In this document: in pieces, positions 48,474 through 57,854 of the stretch
Numbering within the stretch: position 1 is the first letter of the stretch
Layout of the letters: each line of letters starts with the position of its first letter
Source of the DNA: Clostridiales bacterium
GTDB lineage: Bacteria; Bacillota; Clostridia; Lachnospirales; Lachnospiraceae
NCBI GenBank assembly: GCA_029010495.1
Contig: JAQXKO010000018.1
Location: 48,477 to 112,476 of the forward strand
Direction: 5' to 3'
DNA: 64,000 nt
The notes under the pieces: generated by a model
Told to the model about the DNA's origin: nothing
What the model saw: the letters and a program-made list of their open reading frames with translations, nothing else
The model's database searches: none
Program-made: the position numbers and the translations under genes

Positions 48474-49856
48474 TTATTTAACCGGATAATTTGAATCAAA
48501 ACATGCCTTACATGTTTCTAGTCCCTTAGTCATGCAGGGCAGGTCCGAAATATCCATATATCCAAGTGAATCAGCTCCGATCTGTCTGCATATTTCATCA
48601 ACAGATAATCTGTTTGCAATCAGCTGTGAATTGTCAGGCACATCTGTTCCGTAATAACACGGATATAAAAACGGTGGTGAGCTGATACGCACATGAACCT
48701 CTTTTGCACCCTTTTGACGAAGCATATTAATCAGATTGGCGATTGTTGTTCCTCGCACTATTGAATCATCTATCAAAACTACTCTTTTATCCTTGACAAC
48801 ACTTTCAAGGATACTTAGCTTTGCCCTGACCGCACTCATTCTCTCCTGTTTTGTAGGCTTGATAAATGTACGCCCCACATAGCTGTTTTTATGAAATGCA
48901 AGCGAGAAGGGTATGCCCGATTCCTTGGCGTAGCCCACTGCTGCCACAAGTCCTGAATCCGGAACACCTGTTACCACATCCGCATTAACCGGGTAACGTC
49001 TTGCAAGTGCACGACCGCCCTCTATTCTGGCGTCATACACACTTATTCCGTCAAGCTTTGAATCAAGTCTTGCAAAATAAATATATTCAAATATGCAGTG
49101 CGCCCTTTTCTTTGTCTGAAGGTGAAAATCGCTCTTTAATCCTTCGTCGGTTATCGATAAGATTTCTCCCGGTTCAATATCTCTTATAAAATCTCCTCCG
49201 ACTGCTTCAATTGCACAGCTTTCGGAAGCAACTATGTAGTCATCGGCTTTTTTACCGAGGCAGAGCGGCTTGATGCCTAAAGGATCTCTTACAGCCACAA
49301 GCTTTCGCGGACTGAGAACAAGCAGTGCATAGCCGCCTTTTATAATTCTGGCTGTTTTATATACTGCAGATTCAATTGAATCCGACTGAATACGTTCCTT
49401 TGCAATACGATAGGCAATCGTTTCGGAATCAGAAGAGCCGTTGAAAATTGCAGCCTGCTTCTGAAGCTCAAGTCTCATTTCATCGGCATTTGTAATATTG
49501 CCGTTATGGGCAAGTGCAAGTATGCCCTTCAAATAATTAAGTACTATCGGCTGGGCATTTGCAAGTATACTTCCTCCGGCAGTCGAATATCGAACATGAC
49601 CTATACCTATGTTTCCGTGAAGTCTGTCAAGATTATCCCGGTGAAATACCTCGCTCACAAGTCCCATTTCCTTATGGGTACATATGTTCCCTGCAGGTCC
49701 GTATGTATCACTGACTGCTATTCCCGCCGATTCCTGGCCTCTGTGCTGTAATGACAAAAGCCCCTGATATATAATCCGGGCAACATCATCAGTCTGCTTC
49801 GACCAGACTCCAAACACGCCGCATTCCTCTCTAACATGATCATCATGATTAATCAT
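48474..49856 (-). CDS. purF: Amidophosphoribosyltransferase
   Basis: PurF makes phosphoribosylamine from PRPP and glutamine, the committed step of purine synthesis. The 460-residue protein starts at the ATG at 49856 (GGAGG upstream). An 11-residue propeptide precedes the catalytic Cys12 (EECGVFGVW), as in the B. subtilis-type enzyme. The PRPP motif is VLIDDSIVRGTTIANLI, and cluster cysteines are suggested by CKACFDSNYPVK and others. It heads an operon with carAB rather than other pur genes. The leader holds an attenuator and hexaloop hairpin, not a purine riboswitch. Confidence 0.97.
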   Translation of the reverse strand: MINHDDHVREECGVFGVWSKQTDDVARIIYQGLLSLQHRGQESAGIAVSDTYGPAGNICTHKEMGLVSEVFHRDNLDRLHGNIGIGHVRYSTAGGSILANAQPIVLNYLKGILALAHNGNITNADEMRLELQKQAAIFNGSSDSETIAYRIAKERIQSDSIESAVYKTARIIKGGYALLVLSPRKLVAVRDPLGIKPLCLGKKADDYIVASESCAIEAVGGDFIRDIEPGEILSITDEGLKSDFHLQTKKRAHCIFEYIYFARLDSKLDGISVYDARIEGGRALARRYPVNADVVTGVPDSGLVAAVGYAKESGIPFSLAFHKNSYVGRTFIKPTKQERMSAVRAKLSILESVVKDKRVVLIDDSIVRGTTIANLINMLRQKGAKEVHVRISSPPFLYPCYYGTDVPDNSQLIANRLSVDEICRQIGADSLGYMDISDLPCMTKGLETCKACFDSNYPVK

Positions 49857-49944
49857 AAGTAATCCTCCGCCATCAAAAATCCAAACAAAACAGATAAAAA
49901 GCCTGAATAACCGCACTTATTTTTTAAATCTGTATTTTTCCAAT

Positions 49945-49978
49945 AAAAAAAGGCACTTTGAACCCGGTTCAAAGCGCC
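49945..49978 (-). terminator. Attenuator terminator in the purF-carAB leader
   Basis: GGCGCTTTGAAC-CGG-GTTCAAAGTGCC (minus sense), 12 bp with one G-U, followed by seven T. GGCGCTTTG and CAAAGTGCCTTTTTT are identical in the glnN leader. Confidence 0.88.
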
Positions 49979-49986
49979 ATTGCTTT
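49971..49986 (-). promoter_or_regulatory. Candidate ANTAR hexaloop hairpin, purF leader
   Basis: AAAGC-AATGGC-GCTTT (minus sense), 5 bp plus a possible U-G, loop with A1 and G4, overlapping the terminator 5' arm and starting about 5 nt after the predicted transcription start. Confidence 0.72.
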
Positions 49987-49996
49987 ATCGAATAGT

Positions 49997-50025
49997 ATTA
50001 TAATTCAATGAGTTGTAAATGTCAA
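49997..50025 (-). promoter_or_regulatory. purF-carA-carB promoter
   Basis: Consensus TTGACA (50020-50025) and TATAAT (49997-50002) with a 17-bp spacer. Confidence 0.88.
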
Positions 50026-50063
50026 CTAACGATTATAAAAAACAATTTTATTTAAAAATCTTA

Positions 50064-51464
<1,401 letters not shown>

Positions 51465-51493
51465 TCATCAACCGGATTGCCCTTTCCCTGCGG

Positions 51494-52834
51494 TTATATA
51501 AGTAATTTTTCAAATTCGGCAACAGGAAGAGGCTTGCTGTAGTAGTAGCCCTGAATATAATCACATCCCCACTGCTTGATTAGCTCCTTCTGATTTTCAG
51601 TTTCAACACCCTCGGCAACACTTGTAATATCAAGATGCTTTGTCATGCCGAAAATATCCTTCAGTATAAATTTAGCCTTGCTGCCGTCTGACTCTTCAAT
51701 ACTGTCAATGAAGCTCTTATCAATTTTTAATGTTGTAAGCGGCATTGTAGACAACAGATTTAACGAAGAATAACCTGTACCGAAATCATCAATTGAGAGA
51801 AGAAAACCAAGATTTCTAAGCTCATTCATGACTTTAATCATGTAAGCCTTGTCTTCATAAGTTGATGATTCCGTAAGCTCGAACTCAATAAATCTTCTTT
51901 CAACATCATATTTATCAACAATTGATAATATCTTCTGAATAATAGTCGGATTGTAAAGATGAGTCTTTGAAAGGTTAACCGAGATAGGCACCAGCTTCTT
52001 ACCCAGATGCTTCCACTCCTCCAGCTTTATACATACCTGCTCAAGTACAAATCTGTCAATAATATCAATTGCACGCTCTTTTTCGAGATATGGAACAAAC
52101 TTACCCGGCCCCCATATTTCCTTATGCATATAATTCCATCGTATCAGAGCCTCAGCACCTACGATTGAATTTGTAACAGGACTGTATTTTGGCTGATAAT
52201 ATACAAGGAACTCATTATTGCTTAACGCTCTTGAAATTTCCTGTTTAATAACCTTGCCCTTTATCTGCTCTTCCTTCATCTCGTCAGTATAAAACATAAT
52301 CTCAGTAACGTTTGCATTATTTCCGAGATTCTGGGCAAGCTTGGCCATATCTGTTATGATTACACGATAATCCTTAACATTATTGATATCAGCTACACCG
52401 CATCTGAAATAAATAGGATACGAAGGGTCCTCAGGAAGTACGGACAAGTTGTCGAAAAACTGCTCAAGCTTTGTCTTTATCTCTTCCCTGCTCATACGTT
52501 TAACCATCATGGCAAAGTTATCATTGTCACATCTGCAGGAAAAATAAGACCATTCACAATTCTTCATGGCTTCGCAGATTCTTCTAAGAAGATTATCACC
52601 TACCACATGACCGTAAAGCTCATTAACCATCTTGAAATCCTTAACATCAAAATGAACAAATATGAAATCATCGATACCGTACTGTTCGTAGTTTGTAAGC
52701 TTTTCCCGCATCCAGTTCCAGTTATAATAATTCGTAACACTTTCGAAAAAAGCAATATTATACAATTCTTCCTTTGAAAATCCGTCAATGGAAGATGTAT
52801 TTTTTTCTACTTTTTTGAAATCTTCTGCTGTCAT
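51494..52834 (-). CDS. c-di-GMP phosphodiesterase (degenerate GGDEF-EAL)
   Basis: The 446-residue soluble protein combines a GGDEF-like domain (about 50-185) with an EAL domain (about 195-445). The cyclase signature is replaced by RCDNDNF (101-107), so synthesis is unlikely; it may bind GTP. The EAL side is intact: EALIRW (228-233), NLSKTHLYNP, ELTESSTYED, IDDFGTGYSSLNLL, LKIDKSFI, VAEGVE and QGYYYSKPLP. It should therefore hydrolyse c-di-GMP. There are no membrane segments or sensory domain. It lies upstream of eno on the same strand. Confidence 0.93.
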   Translation of the reverse strand: MTAEDFKKVEKNTSSIDGFSKEELYNIAFFESVTNYYNWNWMREKLTNYEQYGIDDFIFVHFDVKDFKMVNELYGHVVGDNLLRRICEAMKNCEWSYFSCRCDNDNFAMMVKRMSREEIKTKLEQFFDNLSVLPEDPSYPIYFRCGVADINNVKDYRVIITDMAKLAQNLGNNANVTEIMFYTDEMKEEQIKGKVIKQEISRALSNNEFLVYYQPKYSPVTNSIVGAEALIRWNYMHKEIWGPGKFVPYLEKERAIDIIDRFVLEQVCIKLEEWKHLGKKLVPISVNLSKTHLYNPTIIQKILSIVDKYDVERRFIEFELTESSTYEDKAYMIKVMNELRNLGFLLSIDDFGTGYSSLNLLSTMPLTTLKIDKSFIDSIEESDGSKAKFILKDIFGMTKHLDITSVAEGVETENQKELIKQWGCDYIQGYYYSKPLPVAEFEKLLI

Positions 52835-53177
52835 AATATATCCTTTATATAATAAAACTTATATTGTAAAATGTAAAACTTTTGATAATTTAAACTATTA
52901 TAAATTTATAAATAATCTAAATTATTATAAATGAAAATAAGGAAACAAAAGACAATATCCCCTAATTACATTTATCTGATTATATTATAACTTATCGGTT
53001 TCTGTTTGTACATCGAAAAATCATAATAAAAATAACAAAATATACACGCAAATACATGTCATAATTTATTACATATTAGCAAAATAAAACACCACTTTTA
53101 TTACTTTTGTACACATTTGGGATTTATTTCGTGTTTTTTTATGCATTTTCACGATAAACATTATTATGATTTTACGA
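52835..53177. other. AT-rich spacer upstream of the EAL gene
   Basis: TTTACA and TATTAT at 17-bp spacing just before the EAL gene may be its promoter, and AAGGATATATT is its ribosome site. The rest is very AT-rich with scattered short dyads. I see no gene, tRNA or recognisable RNA in it. Confidence 0.4.
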
Positions 53178-53218
53178 ATAAAAACCCTCCTTACCGGCTC
53201 ATACGGCAAAGAGGGCAA
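53178..53218 (-). terminator. Terminator of the GH5 gene
   Basis: CCCTCTTTGCCG pairs with CGGTAAGGAGGG (minus sense) over 12 bp with two wobbles, followed by TTTTTAT. Confidence 0.88.
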
Positions 53219-53246
53219 AATCAACACAACATATTTTAATTTATTA

Positions 53247-54284
53247 TTATAAGCACTTCATAAATTCATCACGTATGCTTTCAAACGACTCATCTGCAAA
53301 ACCGAAGTCCTTTTCCTTATAGTTCCAGAGAGCATGACCGATACCATACTTTGCAAATATTCCGTGAATATCCTTAAGCCAGCGAATCTTGTCTTCATTG
53401 TTTGCAAGGTCAATAACTCCATATTCGCCGCAATATAACGGAACATTATATTTTTCGGCAGCCTTAAGCGCAGGAGCGAATAAGCTTTCAAAGAAATCAG
53501 GACCTATCTCTCCGATACCGTCCATAAAAATTGCACCGGCAAGATCATTTGAAAGCTCATGACTTACAGACCTGTATTCCTCAAGAGTAGACGGATAACC
53601 GATTCTGAAATCAGAAGGCATATAATCCACCCAGTAAGCACCCTGGTGAGTAAAAATCATCGGCTCGTAGCAGTGGAAATTGTAAACAATTCTGTCGTCA
53701 TACGGAGGATCAAGAAGCTCCACGGTAGTAATACTGTTATAGCATACGCCACCGACGATAATATAAGATTTTGGAGCATATGAACGGATTAATTCGATAT
53801 ACTTTCTTACAATCTTATTCCATGCATCATGAACTTCATAAAGAACTACTTCATTGAGCGGCTCAAACGCAACTGTCTCATGATACTTTGCAAATCTCTC
53901 CGCAATGCGTGACCAGAGCTTAAAAAATCTTGCCTGCAAAGCCTCATCGTAGAAAAACTTTGCCCTGTCCATATCCTTCTTCAGCGGATCAAACGAATAT
54001 CCAAATGTCTCATGAAGATCAATAACCATTTTAAGACCATATCTGCAGCACCAGTCAATACAGTTCTGAAGATATTCAAAGCCGCTCTCAAGCGGATTGC
54101 CTTCTTCATCTTCAAGCACATTATAATCAACAGGGACTCTTACATGGTCAAATCCAAGTGATGCGATATCCTTGATGTCGCTTTCCTGAATAAATGTCTT
54201 AAAATGCTCATGGTCATACTTATCAAACTGTGAAATCCAGCCTCCAAGGTTAACGCCCTTTTGAAAACCCTCAAATACTCGCAT
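53247..54284 (-). CDS. Glycoside hydrolase family 5 (endoglucanase-like), cytosolic
   Basis: The 345-residue protein has the GH5 barrel features: GVNLGGWISQFDKYDHEHFK, IASLGFDHVRVPVDYN, VIDLHETFGYSFDP, the acid/base Glu in AFEPLNEV and the nucleophile Glu in YCGEYGVID. There is no signal peptide, so it probably acts on imported oligosaccharides, such as beta-glucan or mannan fragments, inside the cell. The upstream neighbour is an SGNH lipoprotein that may de-esterify glycans outside; cooperation is an inference. It is monocistronic with its own terminator. Confidence 0.92.
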   Translation of the reverse strand: MRVFEGFQKGVNLGGWISQFDKYDHEHFKTFIQESDIKDIASLGFDHVRVPVDYNVLEDEEGNPLESGFEYLQNCIDWCCRYGLKMVIDLHETFGYSFDPLKKDMDRAKFFYDEALQARFFKLWSRIAERFAKYHETVAFEPLNEVVLYEVHDAWNKIVRKYIELIRSYAPKSYIIVGGVCYNSITTVELLDPPYDDRIVYNFHCYEPMIFTHQGAYWVDYMPSDFRIGYPSTLEEYRSVSHELSNDLAGAIFMDGIGEIGPDFFESLFAPALKAAEKYNVPLYCGEYGVIDLANNEDKIRWLKDIHGIFAKYGIGHALWNYKEKDFGFADESFESIRDEFMKCL

Positions 54285-54426
54285 ATTATATCTCCTTTAA
54301 GTATTATTATTTTATTTGTTAATTTTATTATAAGGCAATTATAGAAATAAACAAGTAAAATGTTTTTTACAATTGACGTTTACATATCTTTTTTTTAATT
54401 TTCATGCACTAACCGACAGTATCTTA

Positions 54427-55737
54427 TTATTCCATCCATGCAATGCCAAGAATTTCAAATTTCTTGTTTTCGCAACCCTCTTTTGCCCTGATTGTTATAA
54501 TATGCTCCTTTGCCTGTACCGATTCATATGCAACATTATAAGTCGGCTCATCCCAGCCGCCCTGAGAACATGCATTTATTACCGACTTCTTTTCTCCGTC
54601 AACAAATACATCCACAGCCCCCCAGCTTTCAGATGATGACGAAGGCTTGTCAAGGTATATAATCATCACGCAGCGGCAATTTGCCTTAAAGCTCAGCTCT
54701 TCATTGGTTCCTCCCGGCACATAACTCCAGCCATGGGAAAAAGTATCCGAAAAGTAATTCTGACGGTCAGTCTTTTCCCAACTGCCAAGCGACTCCGGTA
54801 CGGTATTTGTATTATTGTGTAATATCATAGCCTCATAATATCTGTTGCCGGCCGCCTTATCGGGAATAGTATAATGTACCTTCTCAAAGTCACTCTTATA
54901 GATTGTCTCCGTCATGTATTTAAGATACTCCGTAATCCATATATGACCTGTCTTGTTCGGATGCACGCCGTCTGCCGAGTACTGTTTATATGGGTATGTT
55001 CCCTTTTTAACCTCTGCCATCATTGACTGAACGACAGATACCATCGGAAGCCTGTAATGCTCACCAATCTTACTCATCCAGCTTTCACAGCTGTGGCCCT
55101 CCTCCGTAATTGTAAACAAAAGCATTACGGCAGGCTCATTTTCAGCCTTAAGTATTCTGTAAATCAGGCTTTCATAGGAATTTTTATAAACTGCCTCCCC
55201 GCCGTCATTAACAGCAAATTCCACAACAACAAGGTCAGGCTTATGCGACAGGACTTCTTCATCAACCCTGAGGTTTCCGAGCACAGACGGTGTTCCGCTG
55301 ATACCGGCGTTAACACATTCAACCTCAACGTCAAAAGTAAGCTCAAGCCATTTTGAATAGAGTGTGGCAAAACATTCACTTTTATTAACTTTGTACCCGT
55401 AGGTAATTGAGCCTCCGATAAACCCGACCGTTATTTTCTCGCCGGAAGCAGCCTTGTTAAGCATATTCTGCATTCTTTCAGTATTGCCTGCAGACAAAAA
55501 TGAATTTTTAATCACCTCCATGTCCTGAATATAATTAATATTCATATCAACCTTTGGAGCATCCTTATATTTATTAACGGCAGCGCTTTGTTCTACATCA
55601 GTAGAATTATTATTTATATTATTGTTGTCGTTGTTCGTTGTATCTGCGCCTCCTTTATTGCCGTCACTTTTACCGCAGCTTAATAGACATACGGTCATAC
55701 ATAAAATAAGCATTATTGAACAAAACCTTCTCTTCAT
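54427..55737 (-). CDS. SGNH/GDSL-type hydrolase lipoprotein
   Basis: The 436-residue protein has a lipoprotein signal (MKRRFCSIMLILCMTVCLLSC, lipobox LLSC) and a low-complexity Asn/Gly/Asp linker. The SGNH domain has block I VGFIGGSITYGYKV with the nucleophile Ser, block III FAVNDGGEAVY, and DGVHPNKTGH with the catalytic Asp-His. The C-terminal beta-rich part (about 310-436: SHGWSYVPGGTNEELSFKAN) may bind substrate. Such proteins deacetylate plant polysaccharides. I start at the ATG at 55737 (GGAGG six bases upstream) rather than the adjacent GTG. Confidence 0.9.
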   Translation of the reverse strand: MKRRFCSIMLILCMTVCLLSCGKSDGNKGGADTTNNDNNNINNNSTDVEQSAAVNKYKDAPKVDMNINYIQDMEVIKNSFLSAGNTERMQNMLNKAASGEKITVGFIGGSITYGYKVNKSECFATLYSKWLELTFDVEVECVNAGISGTPSVLGNLRVDEEVLSHKPDLVVVEFAVNDGGEAVYKNSYESLIYRILKAENEPAVMLLFTITEEGHSCESWMSKIGEHYRLPMVSVVQSMMAEVKKGTYPYKQYSADGVHPNKTGHIWITEYLKYMTETIYKSDFEKVHYTIPDKAAGNRYYEAMILHNNTNTVPESLGSWEKTDRQNYFSDTFSHGWSYVPGGTNEELSFKANCRCVMIIYLDKPSSSSESWGAVDVFVDGEKKSVINACSQGGWDEPTYNVAYESVQAKEHIITIRAKEGCENKKFEILGIAWME

Positions 55738-56126
55738 CACATACCTCCATAATATTAACCGACAATATGTATTATCATACAGATAACTATATATGTCATA
55801 AAACAGAAAAACAAATCAAACCGGTATCAGTACGATAATCGGTGAACTAATAACTACTAATTATTATTAAAATGTTCAATTATATTTCTCGAACATGATT
55901 ATAATTTGCCTGATAATTATTATAAATAAAACCGGGCAGTAAAACTATGTAAAATACATACTTTTTTCTTATATCTATATTTATTTTTTCAGTTTATTAA
56001 TAATTAATTAAAATTACATTTACTTTTTTGTTGAAATGAAAGCAATTATCCTTTATAATCTCTATGGATTATAATAAAGCATGATGCAGCGCATCATCTT
56101 AAAATAAAAGATACGGAGGATTTGTT
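55738..56126. other. Divergent AT-rich intergenic region before pgi
   Basis: It contains the pgi promoter and leader hairpin on the right and presumably the SGNH promoter on the left. The central 200 bp are almost pure A/T with no reading frame or clear repeat. Confidence 0.5.
56031..56097 (+). promoter_or_regulatory. pgi promoter and leader hairpin
   Basis: TTGAAA (56031-56036) and TATAAT (56054-56059) at 17-bp spacing. A perfect ATGATGC-AGC-GCATCAT hairpin (56081-56097) lies near the 5' end of the message, possibly stabilising it. Confidence 0.8.
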
Positions 56127-57710
56127 ATGGCAAATTGGAACAATCTTGACACCTTAAGCTCATACAAGGAGCTTGTAAAAACAGCCGGCAGCGTTGACCT
56201 CACAAAGTCAATGGCAGGTGAAAGCGGCGCTGAACGTGTAAAAAATTACACTGTACCAATGGCATGCGGCCTTGATTTCAACTATGCCGCAAAAAATGTT
56301 GATGAGGACGTACTTGCAAAGCTTGCTGATCTTGCACAGGAGGCTGAGCTTGTGGATAAATATGCCGAATTATACAACGGAGCAGTCATCAATACAGGTG
56401 AAAAGCGTCTCGTGCTTCACCAGCTGTGCCGTGGTCAGCTCGGTAATGATGTTATCGCCGACGGTGTAAACAAACGTAAATTCTATGCTGAAGAGCAGAA
56501 GAAAATCGCTGAATTTGCAAACAAGGTTCATGCAGGCGAGATTACAAATGCCGCAGGCGAAAAGTTTACAACAGTAGTTCAGATAGGTATCGGCGGTTCA
56601 GACCTTGGTCCTCGTGCAATTTATCTTGCTCTTGAAAACTGGGCAAAGGCTAACAACACTTTCAAGATGGAAGCAAAATTCATTTCAAACGTTGACCCTG
56701 ATGATGCAGCAGCCGTTCTAAATTCAATTGACGTAGCTCATTCACTTTTCGTTCTTGTATCAAAGTCAGGCACAACACTTGAGACACTTACAAACGAATC
56801 ATTTGTTAAGAATGCACTTAAAGAAGCCGGCCTTGATGCTTCAAAGCATATGGTTGCAGTTACCAGTGAGACCTCTCCTCTTGCAAAGAGCAGTGACTAT
56901 CTTGCAGCTTTCTTTATGGACGACTACATCGGAGGTCGTTACTCTTCTTCATCAGGCGTAGGCGGTGCAGTTCTATCACTTGCTTTCGGACCTGAGGTAT
57001 TTGATGCCTTCTTAAGAGGAGCGCATGAAGAAGACAAGCTTGCTGCCAACAGAAACATCAAAGAAAACCCTGCACTTCTTGACGCACTTATCGGTGTATA
57101 CGAGAGAAATGTACTTGGATATCCTGCAACGGCAGTATTGCCATACTCACAGGCACTCAGCCGCTTCCCTGCTCATCTCCAGCAGCTTGACATGGAATCA
57201 AACGGTAAGTCAGTTAACCGTTTCGGAGAGCCTATAGACTATGTTACCGGACCAATAATCTTTGGTGAACCCGGTACAAACGGACAGCATTCCTTCTATC
57301 AGCTTCTTCATCAGGGAACAGATATAATTCCTCTTCAGTTTATCGGTTTCAGAAACAGCCAGATCGGTACAGATGTTGATATTCAGGGCAGCACAAGCCA
57401 GCAGAAGCTCTGTGCTAATGTTGCAGCTCAGATTGTAGCATTTGCTGTCGGCAAAGATGATGAAAACAACAATAAGAAGTTTGCAGGCAACCGTCCTTCA
57501 AGCATTATCATCGGTGACAGGCTTACTCCTGAGACAGTCGGTGCCATCCTTTCTCACTTTGAGAACAAAGTAATGTTCCAGGGCTTCATCTGGAATATCA
57601 ACAGCTTTGACCAGGAAGGTGTACAGCTCGGTAAGGTTCTTGCCAAGAAGGTGCTTGCACATGACACAGACGGTGCTTTGGCAGTATACTCTGACCTTCT
57701 TAACATCTAA
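56127..57710 (+). CDS. pgi: Glucose-6-phosphate isomerase
   Basis: Pgi interconverts glucose-6-phosphate and fructose-6-phosphate. The 527-residue protein has the phosphate-binding GIGGSDLGPRAIYLAL, VSKSGTTLETLTN, the signature DYIGGRYSSSSGVGGAVLSL with catalytic Arg, the Glu in MESNGKSVNRFGEP and EPGTNGQHSFYQLLHQG with the catalytic His. The lysine motif lies near the C-terminus (NINSFDQEGVQLGKVLAKKV). It is of the long bacterial type. Strong promoter, ACGGAGGATTTGTT ribosome site and terminator mark a highly expressed single gene. Confidence 0.97.
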   Translation: MANWNNLDTLSSYKELVKTAGSVDLTKSMAGESGAERVKNYTVPMACGLDFNYAAKNVDEDVLAKLADLAQEAELVDKYAELYNGAVINTGEKRLVLHQLCRGQLGNDVIADGVNKRKFYAEEQKKIAEFANKVHAGEITNAAGEKFTTVVQIGIGGSDLGPRAIYLALENWAKANNTFKMEAKFISNVDPDDAAAVLNSIDVAHSLFVLVSKSGTTLETLTNESFVKNALKEAGLDASKHMVAVTSETSPLAKSSDYLAAFFMDDYIGGRYSSSSGVGGAVLSLAFGPEVFDAFLRGAHEEDKLAANRNIKENPALLDALIGVYERNVLGYPATAVLPYSQALSRFPAHLQQLDMESNGKSVNRFGEPIDYVTGPIIFGEPGTNGQHSFYQLLHQGTDIIPLQFIGFRNSQIGTDVDIQGSTSQQKLCANVAAQIVAFAVGKDDENNNKKFAGNRPSSIIIGDRLTPETVGAILSHFENKVMFQGFIWNINSFDQEGVQLGKVLAKKVLAHDTDGALAVYSDLLNI

Positions 57711-57738
57711 TCACACATATAAAAGCCAGTATATAATA

Positions 57739-57776
57739 AAGAACTCCGGTTTCCTCAGGAACCGGAGTTCTTTTTG
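57739..57776 (+). terminator. pgi terminator
   Basis: AAGAACTCCGGTTTCC and GGAACCGGAGTTCTT pair over 15 bp with one bulged T, followed by a T-run (GTTCTTTTTG). Confidence 0.93.
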
Positions 57777-57823
57777 ACTAATTATTGTATTCTAAATATC
57801 CAAAAACATATCCATTTATATAT

Positions 57824-57837
57824 TCTACTATTGTAGA
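57824..57837. repeat. TCTACTATTGTAGA dyad, copy 2
   Basis: Same 14-mer as at 41841-41854; here 18 bases beyond the stop of the M18 aminopeptidase gene. Confidence 0.6.
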
Positions 57838-57854
57838 ACTATGATTTTGACGCA

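Noticed and set aside
44008..50002. Leader terminators being only terminators of the upstream genes
   Set aside because: Good promoters lie between the upstream stop codons and the hairpins (glnN, purF, pyrG), and the pyrG unit has a separate upstream terminator, so the hairpins are inside the leaders.
49857..50063. Purine riboswitch before purF
   Set aside because: The leader before the ribosome site is too short and lacks the conserved purine-aptamer loops; the attenuator explains it.
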